Shown here: piece by piece, positions 45,601-55,642 of the stretch
How the letters are laid out: every line of letters starts with the position of its first letter
How positions within the stretch are numbered: the first letter of the stretch is position 1
From: Adiantum capillus-veneris
Taxonomy: Eukaryota > Streptophyta > Polypodiopsida > Polypodiales > Pteridaceae
DNA: 64,000 bases
Direction of reading: 5' to 3'
Assembly (NCBI GenBank): GCA_014529385.2
Contig: CM043943.1
Coordinates: 154,353,092 to 154,417,091 of the forward strand
The notes under the pieces: model-generated
What the model was told of the DNA's origin: nothing
Databases searched by the model: none
Seen by the model: only the letters and a program-made list of their open reading frames with translations
Made by a program: the position numbers and the translations under genes

Positions 45601-46200
45601 AGTTTTTTATTTTATATTTCATTTCCTGATTTTTGAAATTTTACCCTCTTGTTTATCATAAACACAATCTTCACATAAGTCTAAGTCTACTTCTTTCAAA
45701 CCTGGTAGAAGCTTCTTTGTGTAAAGGATTTGCATTCCTTTGGCACTCATATGCCCAAGCCGATAGTGCCACACCACACTGTCGACTTCCATAGTTATTG
45801 TACAAGTTGAAGATTGTGTGCTAGGAGTACACAAGTAAAGTGTACCAACCTTTTCTCCCTTGGAAATCACCAAAGATCCCTTTGAGATCTTCCACCGTTT
45901 GCTTTCGAATGCAATGTTGTGTCCTTCATCGTCCAATTGTCCTATATAGATCAAATTTTTACGAAGAGAAGGAACATGCCTAACATCTTTAAGCTTCGAT
46001 TCATTTTCGTTAGCAGTTTTGACACAAATTGTACCTTTGCCGACAATTTCACAAGCTTCATCATCTCCCAAGTATACATACCCAAAATTCCTTTGGTGTA
46101 ATCTTGGAAATTTTGCTTGTGTGGTCGCATGGAATGAAGCCCCGAAATCTACTATCCAAGAATTAGATACATTGTCTAATGAGAGAATTAGACCTGCCAC
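45601..46200 (-). pseudogene. Copia protease and integrase zinc finger
   Basis: NSWIVDFGASFHATTQ (about 46,115-46,162) is the protease site with Phe where the catalytic D-S-G has Ser. The integrase HHCC finger follows: WHYRLGHMSAKGM and LCEDCVYDKQEGK (about 45,650-45,780), with all four ligands present. The frame ends near 45,619. Confidence 0.9.
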
Positions 46201-47018
46201 ACTGGCCTCCGATGTTGGCTTATTGTCTTGAGACTCCGACTCCTTCTTCTTCTTGGACCAGCAATCCTTCTTGATGTGGCCCTTCTTGCCGCAGTTCCAA
46301 CATTCAAGAACTGACTTTGTGTGTGACTTGTTCCGCGATCACGACCCTTTTGGTTTTTGAACCTCTCCTTAGGCCTTCCTCTCGTTTCCACTGACAGTGC
46401 AGCACTTGATGATTCTCCTATGCTTCTCCTTTGCATTTCCTCGCTTAGGAGAACACCCACAACATCATCAAATTTAAGAGTATTTGTGCCAAAAATAGAA
46501 TTACTTACAGCTATCACAAGGTTGTCCCAACTGTCCGGTAGAGACGATAGTATAAGGAGAGCTCGCACTTCATCATCAAAATTTATTTTCATTGATCAAA
46601 GCTGACGTATGTTTGTTTTAAAGTCATTTAGGTGTTCTGCAACTGAACCATATTCTCTACCATCTTTAGATTGAATAAGCACTTTTGAGAAATACCTTAT
46701 TGGATGCCGATGGTTTCTCATAGAAGTCCTCAAGTGACTTCATCAAGTCCTCCGTGGTCTTCATCTCCGAAACGTTGAAGGCCACCGTTGACGCCAAGCT
46801 TAACCGGATTGTTCCCAATGCCTTTTGGTCAAGGCCTTTCGGTCAAGGAAAATCCATGCTTCATGTGCCATCGTTGCGGGCTTCTTTGCAAGACCGCCTA
46901 GTGGCAAATAGAGGTCCTTCTGGTAGAGACATTCTTCAATCTGCATCTTCCAATGTTGGTAGTTTTTGTTGTTGAACTTCTCAATCTTGAGCTTCCCTTC
47001 CTCCGCCATCACTCCCAC
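46201..47018 (-). pseudogene. Copia gag
   Basis: Start MGVMAEEGKLKIEKFNNKNY (from 47,018), then a frame break near 46,800. The main gag core follows (DDEVRALLILSSLPDSWDNL, at about 46,500-46,590, and KFDDVVGVLLSEEMQRRS). A basic linker comes next. The single zinc knuckle (CWNCG..GH....CW in the third frame) at about 46,250-46,300 is read out of frame after an indel. Gag is therefore split into at least three frames. Confidence 0.88.
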
Positions 47019-47063
47019 TCAATTCAAGGAATCCTTTCCTTGTGATACTTTAGCTACGAGAAA

Positions 47064-47081
47064 ACCTTGCTCTGATACCAA
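47064..47081 (-). other. Primer-binding site of the copia element
   Basis: CCTTGCTCTGATACCAAT on the plus strand is TTGGTATCAGAGCAAGG on the minus strand, the classical initiator-methionine tRNA site, two bases from the LTR. Confidence 0.9.
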
Positions 47082-47082
47082 T

Positions 47083-47793
47083 TGTTAGGAAATATGACAT
47101 AGCTAAGTAGATAATTGAGTAGATTACTTAATGGAGAGAGATAATTTTCACACACAAGAGATTATAGAGTAGAGAGAGAGAGAGAGAGAGACAGAGAGAG
47201 AGAGAGAGTACACATGATACACGTGGTTCACCCAATGTGGGCTATGTCCACGGGAAAGCAGTCACTTAATGGCTTTAGTATTTCAAACAAGAAGTAGGTT
47301 ACAAAGGGATTATACCCTTAATAGAGCTCCCTCCTTGATTCACTCTCACCACCTCACACCCACCTTGTTGCATCAACTTTACACTATGAAATGTGTGTAG
47401 AAATGGCTCTTCTTTTTTAGGCCAAACGGGTTGCCCTCTCTCATGAGAGGCAACCATGTGTAGCCGTCGTTGTGTAGATAAGTCCAAGTTGACGGACCCT
47501 CCAATCCGCCCATGTGTGGCCTCCCTTGAGAAGACAAGTCCTCCTTTGAAATCAGCCACCAGCCATTGACTTTCGACCACCGGCCAACCGGCCAACTGAC
47601 CGGTCGTTTTTCGACCACTTTCCGGCCGCCGGCCGGCCATAATATTCCGGCTTTGGTTTCCGGTGAGTGATTTATTTTTCGGCGAGTTATTTTTTCTTCA
47701 TGCAGGATGGCTTCTCCTCATAATGGGGGCTTTACAAATGTGTGTTTTTAACACAGAAGATTACAAGGGGTAAATCAGGCTCCATACTTTACA
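47083..47793 (-). repeat. 5' LTR of the copia element
   Basis: On the plus strand it reads TGTTAGGAAATATGACA to CCATACTTTACA. It has (GA)n at 47,171-47,209 and the same CCGGCCA-rich stretch as the other LTR. It is bounded on the left by the primer-binding site and on the right by CCAAC. Confidence 0.95.
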
Positions 47794-47798
47794 CCAAC

Positions 47799-48407
47799 CT
47801 CTAGTTGTGCCACGAGGCTTGCTTGAATTCCCATCTCCATAATAGAGTAGTATAGATATACTCGCCGTCCATGAAAGACCATAACCAGGTTCAGTGGGAA
47901 AACCACATGCAGACCCACAATATCAAACACTAGCTACAGCAGCATTAACATAGATAAATTTCTCCCTTTTCTTAAAAAACTCTGCAAAGTAATATGCATG
48001 GGCAGAGTGGCCAACCTGAGTGATTGTTGTAGGCGAGCTCCATACTTCAGTGTAAAAAAGAAATGCAATTCTTTTTAAGCGGAACAATAAACAACGCTAA
48101 GTGAGGGGCAAAGATGTGCCCTCACCTCTTTATATAGAGGAGGGAGGTGGGCCGCCAATCCCTTGTAATGAGCAGAATCGGCATGAGTGGAGCGACCCCC
48201 ATTTGAGACAGCAAGGCCGCCTATGTTGCAGAGGAAATAACCCTAGAACCTTCACAGCCAGTTTTGCCATCGGGTAGTAAACCACCCAAAAGAAAAAAAC
48301 CTATTACCTGTGTTACAGACGGGCCAAGTCCCATGGTGTAGACCCTAATATAGTGAAGCTTTAGGATTTAAATGTCAAAAATAAGCTAGGGACTCTTAAG
48401 TACTAAT
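47799..48407. other. Non-coding flank of the copia element
   Basis: This is the continuation of the sequence split by the copia insertion (before 42,444). No gene, repeat partner or RNA was recognised. Confidence 0.4.
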
Positions 48408-48541
<134 letters not shown>

Positions 48542-48799
48542 GATTTGTCCATACCTTCCTTCTTGACTCGATGAATGGTATAGACAAATTTATTATTTTT
48601 ACCCTTGGCTTTGAGAGAGAGAATAGATTTACCCTTTGGTTGGGGGGGGGGGGAGTCTCCCTCTCTTCTCTTTCACATAAAAACTTCACTCCCTTCTGCT
48701 TTATTTTACTCTTGGAATGATCTACAACAATTGAGGGATGTTCCTTTCTTTATTTGAGGTCAATTGGCAGATGTAGAATACACTAGTTCTTCTCAAACA

Positions 48800-49800
48800 T
48801 CTTTAGAATGGCCAAGTGGTGGATCTGAGATACATCCCCCCTTACAAAACTTTGAGAATGGACAGATCTAGGATGTGTTCAATTGTTTAGAATGGCCAAG
48901 TAGTAGATTTGGGATGTACCCACCCTTTCACAACTTGTTGAGAATGGTCAAATAGTTGCTCTAAATGTATGACCCTTCTATGAATTTTTTAGAATAACCA
49001 TGTGGTGGATCTATGATACACTTGATCCAGCTGGTTTCGAATACTTAAGTGATGGATTTAGGATGTTGCATCTAATAAACAACTTATTGAAACTAGTCAT
49101 ATGCTAGATTTACGATATGTATGTTCACTCTTTAAAAACTTGTTTATAATGGCCAAGTGATGAATCTAAAATGCAACCATTCTTTCACAATTTGTTGAGG
49201 ATGGCCAAGCGGTTGATCTAAATGCATCACCCATATAGGAACTTGTTTAGAATGGCATGTGGTGGATCTAAGATACACTTGATCTTTCATAGCTAGTTTA
49301 GAAGGGCTAAGTGGTGCATTTAGGATGCTCTATCTATTCAATAATTTGTTGAGAATGGCCAAATGGTAGATCTAGTATGCAATCACTCTTATAGAACTTA
49401 TTTTTTATGGCAAAATGGTGGATCTAAGATGCACACGCTCTTCCAAAACTTGTTTAGAATGGCCAAGTGGTGGATTGGGGATGCACCCACCCTTTCACCA
49501 ACCTTTCACGAATTTTTGAATAGCCAAGTGGTAGATCTGAATGCATTACCCTTCTATGAACGTGTTTATAATGGCCATGTGGTGGATATAGGATACACTT
49601 GATCTGTCATAGCCGGTTTAGAATGGCCAAGTGACAATTTTGGGATTATCTATTCAACAACTTGTTGAAAATGGCCAAGTGGTGGATCTATAATGTGCTC
49701 ACTCTTCTATAACTAGTTAATAATGGTAAAGTAATGGATCTAGTATACACTTTTTCATCCAAAACTTGTTAATTGGTGGATCTAGAGTGAAAACATTTGT
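48800..49800 (-). repeat. 51-bp tandem array, locus 2 (inverted relative to locus 1)
   Basis: About 20 units with the motif AATGGCCAAGTGGTGGATC, the reverse complement of the locus-1 motif. The AATGG position falls at 48,807, 48,857, 48,891, 48,943, 48,993, 49,040, 49,091, 49,148, 49,199, 49,251, 49,302, 49,353, 49,406, 49,458, 49,519, 49,570, 49,622, 49,670, 49,722 and 49,771. Apart from one short and two long steps, the period is 47-53 bp. Units share ACTTGTTTAGAATGGCC and ATGCACCCACC-type words. Confidence 0.92.
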
Positions 49801-50579
49801 GATGACTTATTGATAGTGGACACGTGGTTTCTACTAAGTTTAACAACTTCAAACTGATTGATTTTAGGATGGATCTTCAATCTTTAGAAAAGGGGAATAT
49901 GGTTTTTGAGAATGAATAGCATTGCCATTCCCTATGATGGACACAACATCTCTTAAAAATTCATTATGGAGCAATGTTCATTGGCCAAAGACTCTATTGA
50001 GACCTTACGCGATGAAAGCATACTTAGGAGGACCAAATGAAACATCTAATGATCTCCATGAAGAAGATAATGTGAGTCCTATGATTATAGATGCAGCACC
50101 AATTATAACATCTCCAGAGTTTGAGAGGTCAATTCAAGTATGTTGAAAGAATAAAGAGGTGAGACAACGATGCACTCTATCAATGAGGGAGTCGTTTTAT
50201 ATGTGTTTCCTTAACAATGTATGAACTTGTGGGTGTGGGTATTGAGAGGGCAAATGAAAGTGCAGATTTTGAAACTATTTCTCATGTGGATAGCATCACT
50301 TTAGTTAGATGGCCCAATAAACATATAGCAATGTTCGATAGGAGTCCATTACATTGCTATGTTTCCCTCAATGGAATTCACATTGGATTTCTAAATACTT
50401 CTAATGAGAAAAATGGTGGACATGAAAATAATCAAGCTATGGCTACTTCTTTGTCTACAAAGAGGAACTATACCTTTATAAATAAAAAGTAAAAGGGGAC
50501 ATTTCGACCAATTTCTAGTCTCTATTTATCAGTTGAATCAATTCAAAGTGTTTCTCGTATTGATTGATGTGAAAGAAAA
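49801..50579 (+). other. Unrecognised stretch with two open frames before the DUF7869-like gene
   Basis: Frames at 49,922-50,146 (74 codons; SLWSNVHWPKTLLRPYAMKA) and 50,217-50,492 (91 codons; ELVGVGIERANESADF, LHCYVSLNGIHIGFLN) have balanced composition. They could be the 5' part of the decayed gene that follows or independent remnants. No domain is recognised. Confidence 0.3.
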
Positions 50580-51380
50580 TAATGTCAGCTTGTGGATCAT
50601 GACATATTGATGAGGTTACGCCAAGATTATTGTGGATAGTCTCAAAAAACACGCACAAATTATATTTATGATGTTCTCTCTATATGCAACCTCCATGATG
50701 GATCTTGTCAAAAGATGCAATATCAGTTTCAGCTATGTCAATTTGTTGAAAAGCATGGTAGGAGATGCATAGGATGTCAGTTTGTTGTAAAGCATGGTAT
50801 GAGATGCACGAGATACCAAAAACTTCCTTTTATGACTACAAGGAGATTTTGAGTCTGGCATATGTCATGGAAACACAACCACATTGAGAAGAATCCTAAA
50901 GCATACTAGTTTGGCAAGAGCATGACTTGGTGAGTTTGTGGATTCCACACAAAAGTAGAACAATGGTAGATGGTTCGAGGGAAACTCGGTTGGTAATCCT
51001 CTCAAAGTATAAACAATTTGACATTCTAGTTGAAATCAACTCAACACTTGACCAGATGGGATACAAGAAAAATTTATCCAAGTCCTCTTTTGGTAGGATT
51101 TGGAATAAATAGTTCCCACATGTATCCCTAACTAAGACGAGTGATTTCTCTAAGTGCAACTTGTGTGGCTCACTCAAGGCAAGGTTAGAAGCCAAAGCAA
51201 TCCTATAAGAAAGAGCTATGCTTCTCAAGGCAAGAGAAAATCACATGGCACGACAAAACGTTTGTAGGAACTTAGTACTATGCATGGCACACGTTTTCAC
51301 GAACATGGCCACAAAATTATGTATGCATCATCTATGATAAGATGGACCAAAAGAAGGCAACCATTGTAAAACTACATGTC
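50580..51380 (+). pseudogene. N-terminal part of a DUF7869-like gene
   Basis: Broken frames contain, in order: RTNYIYDVLSICNLHDGS (about 50,647-50,700), SKYKQFDILVEINSTLDQMG (51,003-51,062), HVSLTKTSDFSKCNLCGSLK (about 51,118-51,177), and KARENHMARQNVCRN. SRTWPQNYVCIIYDKMDQKK (about 51,297-51,356) follows, then KLHVTP. This series is what I recall from plant proteins with a C-terminal DUF7869 domain, which I infer may be transposase-derived. The C-x2-C of SKCNLCG looks like a metal site. Stops at 51,108-51,110 and elsewhere break it. A small ~39-bp duplication (AGCATGGTAGGAGATGCA / AGCATGGTATGAGATGCA) lies at 50,751-50,806. The gene is interrupted at 51,385 by an LTR element and resumes at 54,650. 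Confidence 0.6.
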
Positions 51381-51385
51381 ACTCC

Positions 51386-51703
51386 TGTAAAGTGTGAGCT
51401 TTTTCCTAAGGTGTGAGTCAAGGAGAGGAGAGTGGATTTATCCCACATACTGTGGAGCAAGGCTGTAGAGCTACTTAAAGCTCATCTCTTGAATCAATAA
51501 ACAACAACTCATTTTGCACTACATGCTTGTCTATGGTAAGCTTGTGCTTAGCTAAGTCAATACTCAAGATTGTGTTTATGAGTCCAAGCTAATCTATCTT
51601 GGAACCTAATTCACTTGAGTGATAACCTTGCTTACACACACTCACACACTTGCACCATGTTTCTCTTTCATCCACCATAGCTAGCACGATCCAAATCCTA
51701 ACA
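51386..51703 (+). repeat. 5' LTR of the gag-only element
   Basis: Starts TGTAAAGTG, ends CCTAACA. It carries one extra CAA relative to the 3' copy (in AATAAACAACAACTC). Near-identity to the 3' LTR suggests a young insertion. Confidence 0.93.
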
Positions 51704-52142
51704 TTTGGTATCAAAGCCATGGTGTGCTAGCTAGGATTTTCATTATGCATTAGTGTGTGTTAATCATTAGCATCTCCATTAGGGATTAGCATTTCATTAT
51801 CACGGCCCATTAACATTCTTCATGACTAGTTGCATCTCACTAATTAGGCCTTAATCTAGTTGTGTGTGGGCATGTCCTTGGCACACCCAAGAGGCCACTA
51901 TCCTCCATGGCTAAATAGGTTTGATTAGAGAGAAGATTAGCATCCAACTTTTGCATTTCTAAGTCACTTTTGTGTCAATTTTCTAGTGATTTGCACCTCC
52001 AATTAATTTCTTCATTTTCGCAATTGCCTAACAACATTAACCTCATCTCGAAGTACTCGACGCAAGCTCTCCATAGAGCCTTCAAGCTCTGCAAACTGAG
52101 CCCGAGAACTCCATTAAAGCTATCCTCAATCTTGCCTAAAAA

Positions 52143-52202
<60 letters not shown>

Positions 52203-53197
52203 TTTGTGTGGGAAACTGCCTGCTGAGTTGAGCTTAACATCTCCTTTTTTGGATCTTTTCCATAACCAAGCTTGTGGGTTTGTTGGCTAGCCCAAAATAG
52301 GAAAGCTATTCTCGGCTTGAGGTCTTGAGGTCAAAGCGCTGCCTATTGTGGGGGGGAGTGGGCGGATCTGAAAGTTCAATTCAAATTTGGCTTTTACAGC
52401 CCTGGCGGGTCCGCAAGAGGGCTTTCCCACGCGTGCGCGCCTGGTTTTTCCTGCTGACTGTCCGGTGCGCTGCCTGTCTGCCCGCGCTTTTGCCCGCTGC
52501 TCGACGTTCATGTCCGCCTGCCCCCACCTTGCCAGGCTTACCCGACCCTGTTGGGTCTCCCTTCCCACGATGCTGGCTTCAAGAGCCTTAAAGCCTTCAA
52601 CTTTATAAGCTCACCCCCTCACAGGGGCGCATTCCCGCAGGCAGCCTTGCCTTACGACATCTGAGCTTCAAAAGCTCCTACCTTCCCACAAGGGGGTGCT
52701 CCCACTCTGTGCATAGGCTCCAAAGAGCTCCTTCCCGTGGTCAACATTTCAACTCACAAGATTTATGTTCATTAAAGGCACTGCATGCCAACTTGATTCA
52801 CTATTGACTCTCACTGAGTTAGAGTTGTTATATGCAAACTCAAAGGATTGCAATTGATTGTTGAAGCCTATATTGTAAGCACACAACCCTTGTATCCATT
52901 TGCAAAGATTGGGTAGTCACTGCCTTGAAGAGAGTCTCTTCAACTGGAAAGACCCCCAATTGTACCCATTGCACTAGCATCCATGCATTGACATCCAATA
53001 AATCAACTCAAACGTGTATGTGAAGGATGACTTCACCTTGAGTGAAGAGGTACTTCACATTTCATTAAGAAGATATTAAAATTTCAAATCTTGCAACCAA
53101 GCACAAAACTTTTGCAAATAAATTTTTTGTCATCGATTGTGCTCGTGTAAAGAGGCAGACACTGGCTAGGAGAGTCTCCTAAGCTAAGACCCCTCTA
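51704..53197 (+). other. Long leader of the gag-only element, with (GT)28 and a GC-rich block
   Basis: About 1.5 kb separates the primer site from gag. It contains a (GT)n tract at 52,146-52,201 and a conspicuously GC-rich block at 52,330-52,560 (GCGTGCGCGCCTGG, CTGCCCGCGCTTTTGCCCGC) in otherwise AT-rich DNA. Short ORFs across the block lack recognisable motifs. The block could be captured host or organelle DNA. Confidence 0.6.
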
Positions 53198-54118
53198 TTG
53201 GCACAAATGGGGGACAAGGGAATAGAGAAATTCAATGGGGAGGGATTTCACACTTGGCAAACGAAGTTAAGAGGCTACCTTATGAAAAAATGTTTGTGGT
53301 CTATCATTAGCACTGCCCTCGAGCAACAAGCCGAACCCGATGGAGTGCACACTAGGGCATCTACAGTCATAGCAAGTGCACAAAATTTGGCCAAAGACGA
53401 ACAAGCATTGGGAATTATCATCACTTCTTTGCATGATAACTATGTGCATTTCATAGATGAATGTAAGCATGCACATGAAGCCTAGCATGTCCTAGAAAGT
53501 AATTTTGGAGCTAGAGCCAAAAGAAGCAAAGTTAGTCTTAAAAGACAGCTATACAAAGTTACTATGCTTCAAGGGGAGGACATTGCTAGCCTAGTGAACA
53601 GGCTTAAGAGCATTGTCACGCAGCTCACTTACATCCAAGTTGAAGTACCAAAAGATGACAAAGTGGCCATACTTTTAAGTACACTTCCACCTTCTTATGA
53701 CCACTTAGTCACAATTCTTGAAGAAAAAGAACCAGCACCACCATTCCAAGATGTCATCAACTCAGTCGAAGCAGAAGAAAGAAAGCAAAGAGGTTCACTT
53801 ACCCCATCAGGAGGAGTTTTCATCGCAACATCTTCAAGGGGAAGATATTCACCATCAACATCAACAAACGGAAGAAAGTGTTATGAATGTGGAAGAACGG
53901 GACACGTAGCAAAAGATTGCTACACAAACAAACCTTGCAACAAATGTGGTAGGAAAGGATACCCTCCTTCTCGGTGCTACTCAAGTGGAGGTAGTAGCAG
54001 TGGAGAAAGCAGCAGCAGCAGAAGCAATGAAGACAAGAGACCTGACAGAGGATCAGCTCACATAGTAGAAGACAAAAAGGACGAAGACGAAGGTAGCATT
54101 TGGGAAGACCCATTTTGA
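53198..54118 (+). CDS. Gag of the gag-only element (one internal stop)
   Basis: The frame starts MAQMGDKGIEKFNGEGFHTW, a typical copia Gag beginning, and continues with LWSIISTALEQQAEP. A TAG at 53,483-53,485 interrupts it, and the same region continues (MLQGEDIASLVNRLKSIVTQ, VPKDDKVAILLSTLPPSYDH). Two CCHC zinc knuckles follow, CYECGRTGHVAKDC (about 53,879-53,920) and CNKCGRKGYPPSRC, the second with Tyr where His is expected. A Ser/Gly-rich and then acidic tail ends SIWEDPF and TGA at 54,116-54,118. Only about 210 bp separate it from the 3' LTR, so no pol was ever downstream in this copy. Confidence 0.88.
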
Positions 54119-54329
54119 AGATGCAGACTCTCTACTTGTAGGGGAGGACTTTTTTCCTGTGTGGATACCAGCTTATCATCCTGTGTGGACATCACCATCC
54201 TTTGTGGATTGTTCTTGTGTGGATTTTTACCATCCTGTGTGGATATCACCATCCTATGGGGATTTTGTTAGCCTGTGTGGATCATGCATCTTCAGTATCT
54301 TGTCTTAGTCCAAACCTCAAGGGGAGGAT

Positions 54330-54644
54330 TGTAGAGTGTGAGCTTTGTCCTAAGGTGTGAGTCAAGGAGAGAAGAGTGGATTTATCCCACATACTGTGGA
54401 GCAAGGCTGTAGAGCTACTTAAAGCTCATCTCTTGAATCAATAAACAACTCATTTTGCACTACATGCTTGTCCATGGTGAGCTTGTGCTAAGCTAAGTCA
54501 ATACTCAAGATTGTGTTTATGAGTCCAAGCTAATCTATCTTGGAACCTAATTCATTTGAGTGATAACCTTGCTTACACACACTCACACACTTGCACCATG
54601 TTTCTCTTTCATCCACCATAGCTAGCACGATCCAAATCCTAACA
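54330..54644 (+). repeat. 3' LTR of the gag-only element
   Basis: Starts TGTAGAGTG after the purine tract, ends CCTAACA. Direct repeat partner of 51,386-51,703. Confidence 0.93.
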
Positions 54645-54649
54645 ACTCT

Positions 54650-55642
54650 AAGGGTGTGGATTCAAGGTATAGCTTGCAAGTGGCATTAATGGTATGCTCA
54701 CTCATGGATATGTAAAAGGCGACATTAGTTTGTATCATCACTCATAGACATGCATAAGGTCATTATGGGCACTTTCTTTTGAATGGTTTATGTCCATCAT
54801 CTGATACAAACCTTAAAATTGGTTCAATTGCAAATTTTTTACATAACTTAGAAGGATAGACAAGCATCTTCTTGGCAACCTTTTTAAAAAATGGGCTACC
54901 AAGGATCAATGTATCACTTCCTAATGCTTTAAACTCAAGGTGTGCATTGGACTATCATATAACCAGTGATAGTAAACAACCCATTGTTGGTGGACCATCT
55001 TTACTTATAGAGAATCCAAGTATACATATTTTTTTATTTTTCCAAAAAACTTGTTGCTTCAATTAGATGATTGTGTTGGAGAGAACAAGGATCGATACTT
55101 GTCTGGATATCTACCATTGCTTGTTCCAAGGGGTGTTTTCAAAACTCTGCAGTTGGGGTTTCTAATGATTGGGCATACACATGAAGATATAGATAAAATG
55201 TTCAGCATATTCTCAAAGAAGCTAAGAGTTTCTCAAACATATATTACCACATTTGATGGATACATTGAGAATTAGCTCAACTTCTTCTCCAACTCCCTTC
55301 TTGCTCACATAGGTGCCTGACTTTCGAAGATATTGTGATGGCTATATTTTTTATGGGCAAGAAACACTCATGGGCCACTCAAAACCACTACAATTCATGT
55401 TCTTCATGCAAGATGACACACGAGTATTGCAATATAAAGCACATGTTGGTGTTCCTAATTGGAGTAGAAGCATCCATATTTGGAAGCGCAATGCTGAAGG
55501 TAAACCAATGCTACCACAAAGAAATCCACCTCTAGTACCCATGGCACAATTTATAAAGGCATATGAGGAAGTAATATCAAGATTGGAAAACTACATACGG
55601 TTCTTGCAAGGTTTGAGTACTAGTTCAAATGTACCAAGGTAA
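54650..55642 (+). pseudogene. C-terminal part of the DUF7869-like gene
   Basis: After the insertion, broken frames continue. LLQLDDCVGENKDRYLSGYL (about 55,054-55,113), LLVPRGVFKTLQLGFLMIG, and GHTHEDIDKMFSIFSKKLR (about 55,165-55,225) are the core signature that I recall for DUF7869. PDFRRYCDGYIFYGQETLMG, LQYKAHVGVPNWS and LWK-like HIWKRNAEGKPMLPQ (55,313-55,642) form the C-terminal region, ending with TAA at 55,640-55,642. The D-x6-EN..RY and GHTHEDID blocks look like acidic active-site motifs of a DDE/RNase H-type enzyme, but this is inference. Breaks occur near 55,040 and 55,275-55,313. Confidence 0.7.

Larger units (their letters stand above)
42449..47793 (-). mobile_element. Ty1/copia retrotransposon, Tork-like, minus strand
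   Basis: LTRs at 47,083-47,793 (5') and 42,449-43,159 (3'), read on the minus strand, flank gag, protease, integrase, RT and RNase H in copia order. A perfect 5-bp target duplication CCAAC lies at 42,444-42,448 and 47,794-47,798. The met-tRNA primer site (TTGGTATCAGAGCAAGG on the minus strand) lies at 47,064-47,081 and the polypurine tract (AAGTGGGAGAT) at about 43,160-43,171. Gag wording (FNNKNYQHWKMQIEECL) fits the Tork/Tnt1-type branch. Every pol domain is damaged, so the copy is dead, but its outline is complete. Confidence 0.95.
51386..54644 (+). mobile_element. Gag-only copia-type LTR element (TR-GAG-like)
   Basis: LTRs of 318 bp (51,386-51,703) and 315 bp (54,330-54,644) start TGTA.AGTGTGAGCT, end AATCCTAACA, and differ by few bases. 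A met-tRNA-type primer site TGGTATCAAAGCC follows the left LTR (51,706-51,718). A purine tract AAGGGGAGGAT precedes the right one (54,319-54,329). The target duplication is ACTCC/ACTCT (51,381-51,385; 54,645-54,649), one mismatch. The interior encodes only Gag; nothing resembling protease, integrase or RT is found. Terminal-repeat retrotransposons with only a gag gene are known in flowering plants as TR-GAG. The element split a DUF7869-like gene. Confidence 0.88.

Noticed and set aside
47379-47640. Gly/Arg/Pro-rich ORFs in 42.7-43.1 kb and 47.3-47.6 kb
   Set aside because: They lie in the copia LTRs and are matched because the LTRs are repeats.
48800-49800. CRISPR-like regular spacing of a repeated word
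   Set aside because: Units are diverged along their whole length with no invariant repeat and unique spacers, and the genome is clearly a plant. It is a degenerate tandem array.
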